In this document: one piece after another, positions 51,400 to 63,221 of the stretch
How positions within the stretch are numbered: the first letter of the stretch is position 1
How the letters are laid out: every line of letters begins with the position of its first letter
Assembly (NCBI GenBank): GCA_037953745.1
Contig: JBAKBP010003108.1
Coordinates: 96,425 to 160,424, forward strand
Origin: Lithodes maja
Taxonomy: Eukaryota; Arthropoda; Malacostraca; Decapoda; Lithodidae
Length of the DNA stretch: 64,000 nt
Direction: 5' to 3'
Position numbers and translations under genes: made by a program
Notes under the pieces: model-generated
Seen by the model: only the letters and a program-made list of their open reading frames with translations
Databases searched by the model: none
Told to the model about the DNA's origin: nothing

Positions 51400-51790
51400 C
51401 AGTCATATTGGGCTGAGAGGTCGAATTGCGCCAAACAGTCATGTTGAATTTGGGCAAATTTGTCCTAGGCAATCAAATTAGTCTAAAGTGATCAAACTGG
51501 TCCAAGGCAGAAGAATAGGTTCAATGTGGTCAATTTGCACTGAGGCCTTTGAATTGTTCTGAGTGATGGATTGGCCTAAAGGGTCGAATTGGACCGAGTT
51601 GTCGAATTGGACCGAGCAAGCATTATATATTTGGCCTGAGCTGTCAAATTGAGTTTAGCAGACAAACTGGACCAAGTGGTCTACTTGGGCTGAGTGGAAA
51701 CATTTAGCTGAACAAATTTATTGGGCTGAGCAGATAATTGAACTGAGAGGTTGAATTGGGCCAAGAGGTCGAATTGACCAATAATATGTT
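51400..51790. repeat. Degenerate minisatellite of about 19-20 bp
   Basis: Repeated, strongly diverged units of the form GGTCGAATTGGGCCGAG (for instance at 51415, 51583, 51600 and 51765). The array explains the lack of any coding signal here. Confidence 0.6.
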
Positions 51791-52259
51791 GGTATGCACT
51801 GAACACAGACACCAAACTTCATTCACGTATGTTCATGCCAGCTATATTCTAGGGATTATCATCCTGTCATCACCAATTTATGAATTTATATATTTTTCTA
51901 TGTCTCAACCTCGGGATTGTCGGCTGTTCAGTAGCCTGTAGCTCTTACGAGGCCCCAAGATTATCGATTGAAGTTTCGAGATGAAGAGTGCTCATGTGTC
52001 GCACTAGATGAGATGGTGACAGTGGAGCTTCAAGGTGTTGGTTGCTTCCTTTCTGCCACACTAGATGGCAACACCATATTTTTACACGTAACTTGATTGG
52101 AGAGAGCAGCTATACGGTTGTTCACAGCATCTTAGAATATGGTCGGCCATCTTCTATGCTAGAATTGGTAACGATATAGGGGGTATTTTCTTGACGTGTT
52201 GGTGTAGCCAGGATACTTGTTGAACAGCAGGGACGATCAGATCACCTCAGAAAAAACCC
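51791..52259. other. No recognisable feature
   Basis: No coding sequence, repeat or RNA gene identified. Confidence 0.35.
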
Positions 52260-52335
52260 TGACGTTTGGCGTGGACTCGATCTAAGATCCTTTTGGTCTG
52301 CAGTCCACGACACTTATCACTGCGATATCATGAAG
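52260..52335 (-). repeat. tRNA-like (SINE or tRNA pseudogene) segment
   Basis: On the minus strand ATATCGCAGTGATAAG (A-box-like) is followed about 35 bases later by AGATCGAGTCC (B-box-like). The acceptor stem is not convincing. A second, weaker B-box-like CTAGGTTCGAGTC lies at about 52851-52863 on the minus strand. Confidence 0.4.
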
Positions 52336-53039
52336 TTCGGGTCTAAACTTCAGGGGCTGAGGAAGACGGGAGGGTCATCTCATGTTGCCCAAACGGTTTT
52401 CGTCTTAATTTTGGTACTAAATGAAGATATTGACGAAATTTCATCCACGTTCGTATATTATTTATTGGTATATCCTGCTTACAAACAAACAAAATAAACA
52501 GAGAGAAAGGCAACGACATTCGCAAACATAGAATTCAGATTTGTGGACACAATGAGCAATGAACAAATCCTGCATTTGATAAAAAATACAACAAAATCAC
52601 ACATACTGTATATATTTCAAACAGGTACTGACTTATTTGTATAACATATTAGCTAGAATGGGAGTTTACATCTGCGGTAAATTTTCGATAATGAATATTC
52701 AATAATCATCAATAATCATCTATTATTTTACTTGCCAAAATATCCATTAAGCACATATTCATATTTGTTTTCACCTTCTCGCCAATTAATTTACAAATAA
52801 ACCTAACTAATTAAATCAATGAAAGTAATGCATACATGTGGTACTCCATGACTCGAACCTAGGACACTCACAGTGAAATTCCGTACACTTATTCACACTC
52901 ATTCATAAGTATTCTAGTTTCGGTCAATGGGTTTTTGCTTTTCTAAATAATATTTCTTGCCTTATATGTGAACTATTAGTTATATTATTTGTAAGTATCC
53001 GTTGCCTGAAGCTGAAATAGGCAATATCATAACTTGTTT
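52336..53039. other. AT-rich, no clear gene
   Basis: Only the weak tRNA-like motif near 52855 and scattered AT-rich runs were seen. Confidence 0.35.
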
Positions 53040-53310
53040 TTAAACGAAAATAATTGTTTCATTTTCATGGTTCATTGTCATTTGAATTGGGGTATTTGAG
53101 TATTTTAAATATTTTCGGCTTAATTCTGTTCTATCTTATTGTTTTCTGCTGCTGTTATTAATACGTAGCATAATATTATTATTTTTTTAAACAGCATAAT
53201 ACAAAGACAAACATAAAATATTATAGAACACTGTTAATGACTAAATAATTGATCTAGAACCAATTATGGAATTCAGAAAGATCCCACTCTCCAGTGACAT
53301 AATGCCTTTA
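53040..53310. repeat. Dispersed repeat, copy 2
   Basis: Direct-orientation counterpart of 50870-51130, about 2.17 kb away; see that entry for the shared blocks. Confidence 0.65.
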
Positions 53311-54333
53311 CTTTGTGAACCAGTTGTAAAGACTGCGTAAGTATGTACATTTAGACACACAAATAATAATCCTAAGTGAATAATAAGCTTCATTAATCAA
53401 AATATATTTCAGTCGGTAAGCCTTCGCTCTATTTGAGCTTGATAAGCTATGGTATAGGACGACAGTTTTCTGTCTTTGAATGCCTCGTTCACACAGAAGA
53501 CTTTGTCAACACGACCTTAGCTGTCTTTGGATGACTTTACATATTTTTTGGTCGGGACCATATGTGTGAGACCTTGCAGTGACAATGGTGTTTGTTGACC
53601 ATGCACCTGACATAGCTTCGACCTTGCACCTGCTGCCGGGCGATGTCCTCAAAGCGGGTTTGACCCCGTCATTCCCCTAGCCTACCCCAAATACATACGT
53701 CTATTCCACGTCCCCCGGCTGATCCAGGGGCATCCCGTGGGTGTCCCTGGCCCTTTCCTACATTTGCATGCCTCTGGCATGACCCCCTGCCCTCCCTTCG
53801 TCCACGTGGGCCTCCCGCCATCATAATTGCGGTCCACCCACGCCGTACGGCTGCCACATGACGGCGTTGACCTAAGGCTGACCGTTCCGACTTTCTTGGG
53901 CACATTAAAAATAGACAAGGGTGTCCATGCCTTGACATATCTTTTCCATGACTTCGTTGACCTTACCCTGACCTTGTAGAGGTTTGCACTAGATTTTTCG
54001 AAACACACGGTTATTTCAAAGTAAGGAATGTTTCTGTATCCTTGTCCTATTTATAATCATTCATATCTGCTTTTTTTTGAGAGAGAGAGAATATGATCAA
54101 CTATATGGCGAGAAGCAAAATATTATTAAAGATTTTCCTATATATGACCAACCATTACACTGTCATTCTTCCAGAATAGACTTCAACCTGTTTATTGATG
54201 ATTGACATGAACTATTATCTAAAATATTCTTTGTTGCACAAGTATTATTAAGGCGCTTCACAATAGGGTACTTGACTGGATGAATAATACGAAGGATGCA
54301 CGATTCAATGAGTTATATTTATATACAAGAGTA
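53311..54333. other. No recognisable feature
   Basis: GC-richer at 53640-53900 with open frames on the minus strand, but none looks like a protein. A short GA run lies at 54080-54090. Confidence 0.35.
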
Positions 54334-54337
54334 TTAA

Positions 54338-54816
54338 CCCCTAACTATCGGCGCGCAACATAAGTCGAGTATAATAAATCTGGACTATCTGGCGGCGCGC
54401 GACATAGGTCGTGTGGCAATTTCAGCATGTAATGTTGCTGAGAGAGAGAGACAAGTGGTGGCAGGAGAGTAGCGAGCGTATGACTGCTCCAGACCACCGC
54501 GGCGAACCTACTGACATGAATCCCACCTCCTCCCTCCCTCTCTCACTCGCTACATACTGAATTATATGGGGAAAGTACCGAATTACATGCTTTTTGCACT
54601 CGTGTTGCGCGGTTGTTGCAAGAAAACTAGCCGTCATAAAAGGATCGTTATGGTGGCATTGGAAAGCTCTGTTTATGCCCTTTCAGGGATAGATACTTGT
54701 TTTACGCTCTGGGTCTTATTTAGGCATGAAAATGATCACGTAAACAGCCCTATTTTGGCTAAAAACACCCCGCTGGGCGGTACATATAAATAAACCGCTA
54801 GCCCGCTAATAAGGTG
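54338..54816. mobile_element. MITE 5: TTAA-flanked MITE, third family
   Basis: A 479-bp segment between TTAA at 54334-54337 and 54817-54820. Ends read inward CCCCTAACTATCGGCGCGC and CACCTTATTAGCGGGC, an imperfect inverted repeat. GGCGCGC(A)ACATA.GTCG recurs at 54348 and 54392 near the left end. No coding sequence. piggyBac-type by TTAA and C-rich ends; the host sequence is not a known ORF, so the call is weaker than for MITE 1-4. Confidence 0.65.
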
Positions 54817-54820
54817 TTAA

Positions 54821-55919
54821 ATACACAAGTCACAAGTTATATAGTTAATTAGGTTTCAAGACACTAATGAATTGTATAATTAAGATAATAGTATCAAAAG
54901 TGATAACAGTGTTCATACACATACTGTATTATACAATGTCCTCGACACAGCCTAGTATATATTGTATGTTTTTGGTAGTGATTGGTAGCATGATATCTGG
55001 TTGCTCCTGTCCGGTAATTAAAAGGTCATTAACTTCTGGCCGAATAATCACCTCGAGACGCGGAGGAGCTTCTCTGGGGACAGGTAACCTGGGGAGCAAG
55101 AGATGGAGATAAATGAGGGGACGGGAGGTGACTATGAACAGAGGGACTAATCAAAGCAGGGCAGGGAAGGAGAGAAAAGGGGGGAAGGGGGTACCGTGGG
55201 TACCAAGTGGTACAGGCCTTCACTGATCTAATACGCACACTGAGGGGATACTATTATATTTTAACTAACTCAATTAAACATCTGCAAGATGTTGTTACAA
55301 ATTAGTTTATAAGTGCAAACTCTCATTAGAGGGTCTCAGAAATGCACCATTGAGTTTCAGTGGACACTTACCCACTGTGCAATTGACCCTACCAAGAATT
55401 CACCTGAGACCTCTGGTGGACGCTTCCGAAGTAGCGCCAGAGCTACGACTGTCGACATCAACAATACCCAACACCTAGGATATACACAGTTTATCTCGAT
55501 TTTTGTGATTCTACATTTTTTTATTTTACAGTATACGACTACAGTATGTACTTATATAGTATAGTAATAAAGGGAAAGTCCATATGCAGCTGATAATGAC
55601 TACAAACATAACATAATTTATAAACTGATTAATTATCAAAACAAAATAGGCACACAAATACTTGCTGATTTTGTATTATAAATATACATTATTTATAAAT
55701 ATGGGTGATTTTAGAATATATAAAACAACAGTATGCATAGACCAAAGTATGTGTCATCTACAGAAATTTCGACTAGCTGCTTATCATAAAGAATTGTTGA
55801 AAGAGAGGGAGGGTGGATAGATCCGCGATGTCGCCAATTTCCCACAATGCACTGCGGGTAAACGTTGTGTTCAGAGCCTCTATCGGCCACTGTAGGCATT
55901 TATTGGCAGGGAGAATTAG
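54821..55919. other. No recognisable feature
   Basis: Short open frames only, none resembling a protein I know. G-rich at 55120-55200. Confidence 0.35.
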
Positions 55920-56265
55920 TACACATCATTAATTAGCATGAACGTTAGGAGAGCTCAGATATGTACATTTAAGTGATCACAGGGGAAGGGATTGGGGTTA
56001 AATCGATTTTAGCTAGTACGACTCCTCATTAATTAACACAAGCACTTAAAGGATCTCCGAAACATACAATTAGGGGAACACAAAGGGGAAAGGTATACTA
56101 TAGATTGGTTCAACTAATGCGAGCCCTCATCTATTTTCATGAACGTTTTCGAGATACACGACTAAGGGGAAGGGGACATGATGACACACTGGGTTTGGGT
56201 TATTATATGCAAGTCTTCACAAATTAATGTGAACACTGGAGGGTCTGGGAAGATGCACAATTATG
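55920..56265. repeat. Degenerate tandem repeat of about 100 bp
   Basis: Loosely repeated motifs: CTCATTAATTA or CAAATTAATG, AACACTGGAGGGTCT or CTTAAAGGATCT, a dinucleotide, AAGGGGAAGG, about every 100 bases for three to four copies. Diverged. Confidence 0.45.
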
Positions 56266-56281
56266 AATACTAGAGCACTCT

Positions 56282-56880
56282 CGTGGGCCTGCCACACATC
56301 AAGCAAACTTCAGTATACCTGGGCAGCACTTCCATTGGCCTACCATACATCAGGTCGACAACAGTTTACCACGGGTGACACTCATTAGCCTACAACACAT
56401 CAGGTCGACAACAGTTTACCACGGGTGACACTCATTAGCCTACCACACATCAGGTCGACAACAGTTTACCACGGGTGACACTCATTAGCCTACCACACAT
56501 CAGGTCGACAACAGTTTACCACGGGTGACATTCATTAGCCTACCACACATCAGGTCGACAACAGTTTACAGTTTACCACGGGTGACGCTCATTGGCCTAC
56601 CACACATCAGGTCGGCAACAGTTTATCACGGGTGACACTCATTAGCCTACCACAATTCAGGTACCCTTCAGGTCACCACGGACAGCACACACGCGGGCAG
56701 CCACATTTCAGGTAGACTTCAAGATACCACGGGCAGCACTCACAGGCCCACTACACTTCAGGTAGCCTTCAGGTCACCACGGGCAGCACGCACGTTGGCC
56801 TACCACAGTTCAGGCAGACTTCAGGATACCATGTGCAGCACTTGTTGGCCTACCCAACTTCAGGTAGCCTTCAGGAGAAT
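56282..56880 (+). repeat. 50-bp minisatellite with a diverging tail
   Basis: Six near-identical 50-bp units from 56339 to about 56646, built around CATCAGGTCGACAACAG and TTACCACGGGTGACACTCA. One unit (56539-56596) has an 8-bp internal duplication. Further units drift into CACTTCAGGTAGCCTTCAGG forms up to 56880. Confidence 0.9.
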
Positions 56881-56999
56881 CGAAGGGGAACACCATAGCT
56901 TCAAGGAAATCGAAGGGGACCTATGACTTCAGGGGAATTACAGGAGATCCAGAGGAAGAGGGGATATACCACTTCAGGGCTCCATGAATCAGCTCAGAA

Positions 57000-58760
57000 G
57001 CTAACTTCAGGAATCAGCGTGGCAACTACTTCAGGAATCAGCGTGGCAACTACTTCAGGAATCAGCGTGGCAACTACTTCAGGAATCAGCATGGCAGCTA
57101 CTTTAGGAATCAGCGTGGTAGCTTCTTCAGGAATCAGGGGCAGTTACTTCAGGAATCAGGGGCAGCTACTTCAGGAATCAGTGGCAGCTACTTCAGGAAT
57201 CAGGGGCAGCTACTTCAGGAATCAGGGGCAGCTTCTTCAGGAATCAGGGGCAGCTACCTCAGGAATTAGGGGCAGCTACTTCAGGAATCAGGGGCAGCTA
57301 CTTCAGGAATCAGGGGCAGCTATTTCGGAAATGAGGGGCAGCTACTTCAGGAATCAGGGGCAGCTTCTTCAGGAATGAGGGGCAGCTACTTCAGGAATCA
57401 GGGGCAGCTACTTAAGGAATCAGGGGCAGCTACTTCAGGAATCAGGGACAGCTACTTCAGGAATCAGGGGCATCTACTTCATGAATCAGGGGCAGCTCCT
57501 TCATGAATCAGGGGCAGCTCCTTCATGAATCAGGGGCAGCTCCTTCAGGAATCAGGGGCAGCTACTTCAGGAATCAGGGACAGCTACTTCAGGAATCAGG
57601 GGCAGCTACTTCAGGAATCAGGGGCAGCTACTTCAGGAATCAGGGGCAGCTACTTCAGGAATCAGGGGCAGCTACTTCAGGAATCAGGGTCAGCTTCTTC
57701 AGGAATCAGGGTCAGCTTCTTCAGGAATCAGGGGCAGCTACTTCAGGAATCAGGGGCAGCTACTTCAGGAATCAGGGGCAGCTACTTCAGGAATCAGGGG
57801 CAGCTACTTCAGGAAACAGGGGCAGCTACTTCAGGAATCAGGGGCAGCTACTTCAGTAATCAGGGGCAGCTTCTTCAAGAATCCGGGGCAGCTACTTCAG
57901 GAATCAGGGGCTGCTACTTCAGGAATCAGGGGCAGCTACTTCAGGAATCAGGGGCAGCTACTTCAGGAATCAGGGGCAGCTTCTTCAGGAATCAGCGGCA
58001 GCTACTTCAGGAATCAGGGGCAGCTACTTCAGGAATCAGGGGCAACTACTTCAGGAATCAGGAGCAGCTACTTCAGGAATCAGGGGCAGCTACTTCAGGA
58101 ATCAGGGACAGCTACTTCAGGAATCAGGGGCAGCTACTTCAAGAATCAGGGGCAGCTTCTTCAGGAATCAGGGGCAGTAACTTCAGAAATCAGGGACAGC
58201 TACTTCAGGAATCAGGGGCAGTTTACTTCAGGAATCAGGGGCAGCTAATTCAGGAATCAGGGGCAGCTACTTCAGGAATCAGGGGCAGCTACTTCAGGAA
58301 TCAGGGGCAGCTACTTCAGGAATCACGGGCAGCTTCTTCAGGAATCAGGGGCAGCTTCTTCAGGAATCAGGGACAGTTACTTCAGGAATCAGGGGCAGCT
58401 ACTTCAGGAATCAGGGGCAGCTACTTCAGGAATCAGGGGCAGCTACTTCAGGAATCAGGGGCAGCTACTTCAGGAATCAGGGGCAGCTACTTCAGAAATC
58501 AGGGGCAGACACTTCAGGAATCAGGGGCAGCTACTTCAGGAATCAGGGGAAGCTACTTCAGGAATCAGGGGCAGCTACTTCAGGAATCAGGGGCAGACAC
58601 TTCAGGAATCAGGGGCAGCTACTTCAGGAATCAGGGGAAGCTACTTCAGGAATAAGGGTGGGAGCTACTTTAGGAATTAGAGGCAGCTGTTTCAGGAATC
58701 AGCGTTGCAACTACTTCAGGAATCAGGGACAGCTACTTTAGGAATCATGGGCTGCTACTT
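57000..58760 (+). repeat. 22-bp minisatellite, about 75-80 units
   Basis: Unit built around CTACTTCAGGAATCA followed by GGGGCAG; length 22 bp with few indels. The first four units (57005-57110) are a 24-bp variant with GTGGCAA. No stop codon arises from the consensus, and three units equal 66 bases, so long open frames in all three forward phases are a by-product, not a gene. Confidence 0.95.
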
Positions 58761-58864
58761 CAGGAATCAAGGTGGCAACTACATCAGGAATCAGTGGGGC
58801 AGCTAGTCCAGGAATAACCGCGGGAGCCACTTCAGGGACATCAGGGGATATGACTATTTTGTAA

Positions 58865-60315
58865 AGGCTTCAGGAATAGAGTAGTCGTTACATCAGGGGC
58901 TACTCAGGTCGTTGGGGATTCTCCTCTCTGCTCCTTATGTCTGAGGGAGCTTCTCCAGCCATTCCCGCCAGTGCATGTAGGGGAGGAGGAGGAAAGAAGG
59001 AGGGTATCTCTTTGTGAACGCGGGGCTCTTCAATTCTGCAGTTTATACGGCCTCACCCGGGCGCCAGCAGACTTCCTCGAGAGCGCCCTTAACTCCACCT
59101 CTAACCTTTTCTTTAGCCTTTGATTCTTCCACTCCAGCGGTTCCAGAGACACTGGGCCGGTGATTGGTGTAGGGGGAAGGGGTAAGTGGGAAGGAAAGTC
59201 TGCTTTGCGTGGGGTGGACAGGTGATAACAGGTAACCTTGACATAGATATAACGGCGCCTGTGATTGGGGGGAAGAGGGGAGGGCAAGGGGACCGCATTG
59301 GCCTTGATTGCATGAATAATAGTAAATACATCACACATATTATTGATAATTCGAATTACACTAGAAATAACACATGTAAAATAGTCACTTCTGCTTTTCA
59401 AAATTAGTTTATAATTTCGTGTGTACGTCGAACCAACTTTCTCTGGAATTCAATTCCTCAGAGTTATTTTCCACCGCTATTTTATCAACAGTTCATATCT
59501 AACTTTCACACATTTCTCATTGATAGAGGATGTCATTAGGTGCACATATCTTGCTTCTATTAACATTGTTTATTACCTTCATTTATTCTTCCCTGTTAAA
59601 ACAAATATATATATAAAGAGTGAACACATAATTATCCATTTTAGGAAATACTGAATAATGACAAGGCAACTTCTGAAGGAAAATCTATGACAGCTCTATG
59701 GGAGTTGTACCATCTAAATATATTACATCATTAGAAGAAAGTACTAGGAAGTTATAGAGATTTTCTGACACGTTCAAATATTATACTGTAAAGCACAGTG
59801 ACAATATGCTGCATAGCAGAACTGCCGTAGAAATATAACATGCAATATTACCTTATAATATATATTCAGTAAAAATCTAGTAGTCACCTTCTTGTAGGTT
59901 ATCTCTAAATACTAGACATACCAAATTTCAGCTCAGTATCACACAATTATTGGCTATGGCAGAGTCTCCTCCCTAACACCAGCACCACCACGACCAACAA
60001 CAACAATATAGTGGTCCACTCAGTGGCCTGTTAGCTTCATAACAGACAAAAAGTTAAAATATATCCTATCTGTAACACACGTAGATCTGACAAAGGCTGA
60101 ACGATCTACCTCTCTCTCTCTCAATCCCGAATTTCGTTGGGGCCCCTGTCAGTGATGGGCTGTCAGGAACAGGTGGTTGGGAAGGGGGAGGAGGGCCAAC
60201 CAAAATGATAAGTAAAAGTAAAGAAAATATAACAGGAAATCGTGGGAAGATATTTTACTAGGAGGATATAAAGAATCAGTAAAAAAGTAAAAAATCCTTG
60301 AGAAATATTTGTTAT
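58865..60315. other. No recognisable feature
   Basis: Short CT-rich and AT-rich tracts (for example 60111-60122) but no coding, RNA or repeat family identified. Confidence 0.35.
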
Positions 60316-60705
60316 TTATTCTATCTATCTATCTATTGCCAGACGCCTTACTCCCCTTAATGAGGGTGGCCATACACAGAATGCCCCCAAGAGGACTTAT
60401 TCCCTGTAAGAGGGACAACCCGAGCCAGTTTAATGAAGGACTTACAGGATTGACCACTCAATTTAGGATCCGTCCGGCTCCGAGGCCCTCTGTGTATCTT
60501 GTTAGCACTATTTTTCTACAGTGGTGTTCGGCTAGTCCATCCACTAACCAGCCTTACCCTTCGGTAAGCAGTACGGATTTGTATCAGGTTATCATCCCCT
60601 AGACAGGTTGCCGACCAAGGCTGACGAGTCCCATCCACCCGGATTTTTATAAGGTTGTCTCCCCTAGATAGGTTGCCGACCAAGGCTAACGAGTCCCATC
60701 CACCC
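60316..60705 (+). repeat. Long dispersed repeat, copy 1
   Basis: Begins with (TCTA)4, then TTGCCAGACGCC. About 320 bases match 62264-62583 at roughly 93% by eye. The terminal segment AGGTTGCCGACCAAGGCT.ACGAG is tandemly duplicated here (60603-60645 and 60669-60705). Confidence 0.85.
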
Positions 60706-60838
60706 TGTTATTTATTATGTTATTTTAATGGTGAGAATTATTAGGTCAGGAAAATTCAGGTTAACATATGATTAAACGAAAATTGGTTTAACTTGGCTAG
60801 ATTTTGGTAGGCTAATGGTAAGTTTTCTCATAGTATGT

Positions 60839-60866
60839 TTACACACACACACACACACACACACAC
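60839..60866. repeat. (CA)n microsatellite
   Basis: About 13-14 CA units. Confidence 0.95.
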
Positions 60867-62263
60867 TCGGGCAGGGCATCCATCCCTCCACTGAGATTAG
60901 GGATTAATTGTATCTTTGCATCCTCAGAGGACCTACAGGAGTAGGTCAAAGGTCATCAGTTGACCTCCAGAGCCCGCACAGCCTGCACCTCCACACCTGT
61001 ATTCCACTACTAGATAATTGTACGATTCATTCTATGGATCTCAGGGGCAGGAAAAAAGAGAAGATTAAAACACCCGGGCCAGGTCATCGATGCCTTACAG
61101 TGGGAGCGTCAGCCTTCAACCCTCATCATGGTAGCGCCGATCGGAGAACCCTGGTGTGACGTCACGCGGCCAGGCCGCTCATTGGAGGACCGGAAATACA
61201 CCTCCACCAACCCCAGTGAGCTGACGTCACCACCAGAGGTACCGCCCAATTGGTCGATAGGGGGGATCCTTGTCAAATCAGGAGGGCCCTTCCACTGTTC
61301 TCCACCCTACCCCCCTCACCAAAACCACACCAGCCTACAGTATTTTTTAGACCAACGTTCCAGCGTGCTCTTTTTCCATGCACCTTACCTGCAGCAGAGC
61401 GCACCTGAGAGTGAATAGGTATTCAGGCCAGGTAGGGGAAAATTATCTCTTCCCCTCCCTGAGATCTGAAAGCCTACAGGCTTCTACAGGTGCCATCTGG
61501 CCCAACTTCCGATACTAAACCGGCAAATCCCGAATTGGAAGACCTAGACTGCTCACTGGTTCTAGGACCTCAAATGCTCACAAGCTTCTTGGAATCCTCC
61601 CCGTTCAAGTTAGTATTAATAGGACGCTTAGTTGAGATCTGGCTTTCAGGTCCCCTTTAACGTAATTTAATTTCTCATTCTAGTTGCATAATTAAAATTA
61701 CCCATACATGCTATCCATAATTTATATATATCTACTATAGCTACATTGTTACACGTCTGAGTAATCACTAAATTGCCAGGTTGTTGTATAGCTATAGCAG
61801 AGGAGTTCTGCCACACCCACATCCACACTAGCTGCAAACTTGGTAGCATTCGATTATGCTCACGTCCCTATAAGTACATGTTGATCCATGTATATTCTGT
61901 GTCTGTACTTCAATGTAAACTATTATCTATGTTATTTGTATCATACACATGTTGATTACGACTATTGTGTTCAGTGTAAATAAATCTTGGCAGATTTACC
62001 TTACCTCATATTTTTATACCTCTTATATTACCTCTTAGATTTACCTCCTACCTTATAACATAAATAATAAAACCTGTAGCCTTCACCTGTGAGTTTTATA
62101 TTCTCTCAACATTTACCCCTCAGTTAAACGGACATTGCAACAGACAGTTTCCTGTGCGACTATCCCTCGTGGTAGTCGGCATCTTACTGGGGTCTAGCGG
62201 TGGTCTGCGAGACTGGAAGTAGTAATGAGCTCTGTAAGAGGGGTTTGTTACAGGTTTTTTACT
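60867..62263. other. No recognisable gene between the two repeat copies
   Basis: An open frame at 61128-61418 has no recognisable motif. CTCTTAGATTTACCTC-like short repeats at 62000-62060. Confidence 0.35.
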
Positions 62264-62583
62264 TCTATCTATCTATCTATTGCCAGACGCCTTTCTCCAC
62301 TTAATGAGGGTGGCCATACACAGAAGGCCCCAAGCGGACCTATTCCCTGTAAGAGGGACAACCCGAGCCAGTTACTGAAGGACTTACAGGATTGACCACT
62401 CAATTTAGGATCCGTCCGACTCCGAGGCCCTCTATGTATCTCTTTAGCACTTTTTTTCTACAGTGGTGTTCGGCTAGTCCATCCACTAACCTGTCTTACA
62501 CTTTAATAAGCAGTATGGATTTGCATCAGGTTTACTCCCCTAGACAGGTTGCCGACCAAGGCTAATGAGTCCCATCCACCCGG
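62264..62583 (+). repeat. Long dispersed repeat, copy 2, upstream of the gag-like ORF
   Basis: Counterpart of 60316-60645. Ends about 28 bases before the gag-like ATG at 62612, so it may be the leader or LTR-like end of that retroelement, but no TG..CA ends or primer-binding site are visible. Confidence 0.75.
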
Positions 62584-62611
62584 ACTTACTTACAACATAA
62601 ATACAGTCAAT

Positions 62612-63221
62612 ATGTCAGAAGGGGGACCGAACCCAACTATTGCAGCCTTCTGCTTAGAGGCCATGGATATCAACACATACTTAGAGATGATCATTCCCAC
62701 AATCACCATGAATTATCCAGAAACAAAAAGAACCGCCACCTTGTTAGCCAATATAAGATTCCGAACTTACGCGCGGCTGTCCGGGATAGTCACCACCGAG
62801 ATGCCCTGGGAAAAGGTCCGAGCCCTTATCACCAACACCCTCCAACCCCCTCTGGGTCCAGTTCCCGCGCTCAGCTACTTATACGCCGTCACATACACAG
62901 GCGACTTTGAAGAAACCATGATGCAACTTCGTCGTCATGCTCAAGTTGCATATGTGGGGGCCGACACCGCAGTAATTATTAAAGTCGTCTTCGACAACCT
63001 CATTAAAATCATCCCAGACTCAGTCAAGCAGTATTTTGCTATTCATGAGGTCACCACACCCACCAAAGATTTCCAAACGATCCGAAAATTACTATCAGTC
63101 TGTCAAACCTCCACAACCCAGTTCAGCGCCATCAGCCACACTCCCACCCATCCTCAACCTTCTGCAAGTACTTCCGTTCCCCCTCCCCCACAACCTCTCC
63201 GCCCCCCCCCCCCCCCCAGCC
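62612..63221 (+). CDS. gag-like protein, truncated
   Basis: Start at MSEGGPNPTIAAF (62612); the frame is open a little further upstream into the repeat. About 200 residues: a helical-looking part (TYLEMIIPTITMNY, WEKVRALITNTLQPP, YAVTYTGDFEETMMQLRRHA, VDNLIKIIPDSVKQYF-like) and a Pro/Thr/Ser-rich tail ending in a poly-Pro run encoded by a C-tract (63203-63219). The layout is that of retrotransposon gag proteins, but I cannot assign the family, and no zinc knuckle is present before the break. The following residues derive from the adjacent LINE fragment in the wrong frame. Confidence 0.5.

Noticed and set aside
53669..54008. Overlapping minus-strand frames as a host gene
   Set aside because: GC-richer stretch with no domain, no splice-like pattern I could defend and no homology I recognise.
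56339..56646. CRISPR-like array (regular 50-bp spacing)
   Set aside because: Whole units are near identical, with no unique spacers, in a eukaryotic repeat region. It is a minisatellite.
57525..58655. Long open frame (376 residues) as a repetitive structural protein
   Set aside because: It is produced by a 22-bp minisatellite whose consensus contains no stop. Overlapping long frames exist in other phases of the same array.
61128..61418. 96-residue frame as a host gene
   Set aside because: Low-complexity Pro/Ser-rich translation without motif, between two repeat copies.
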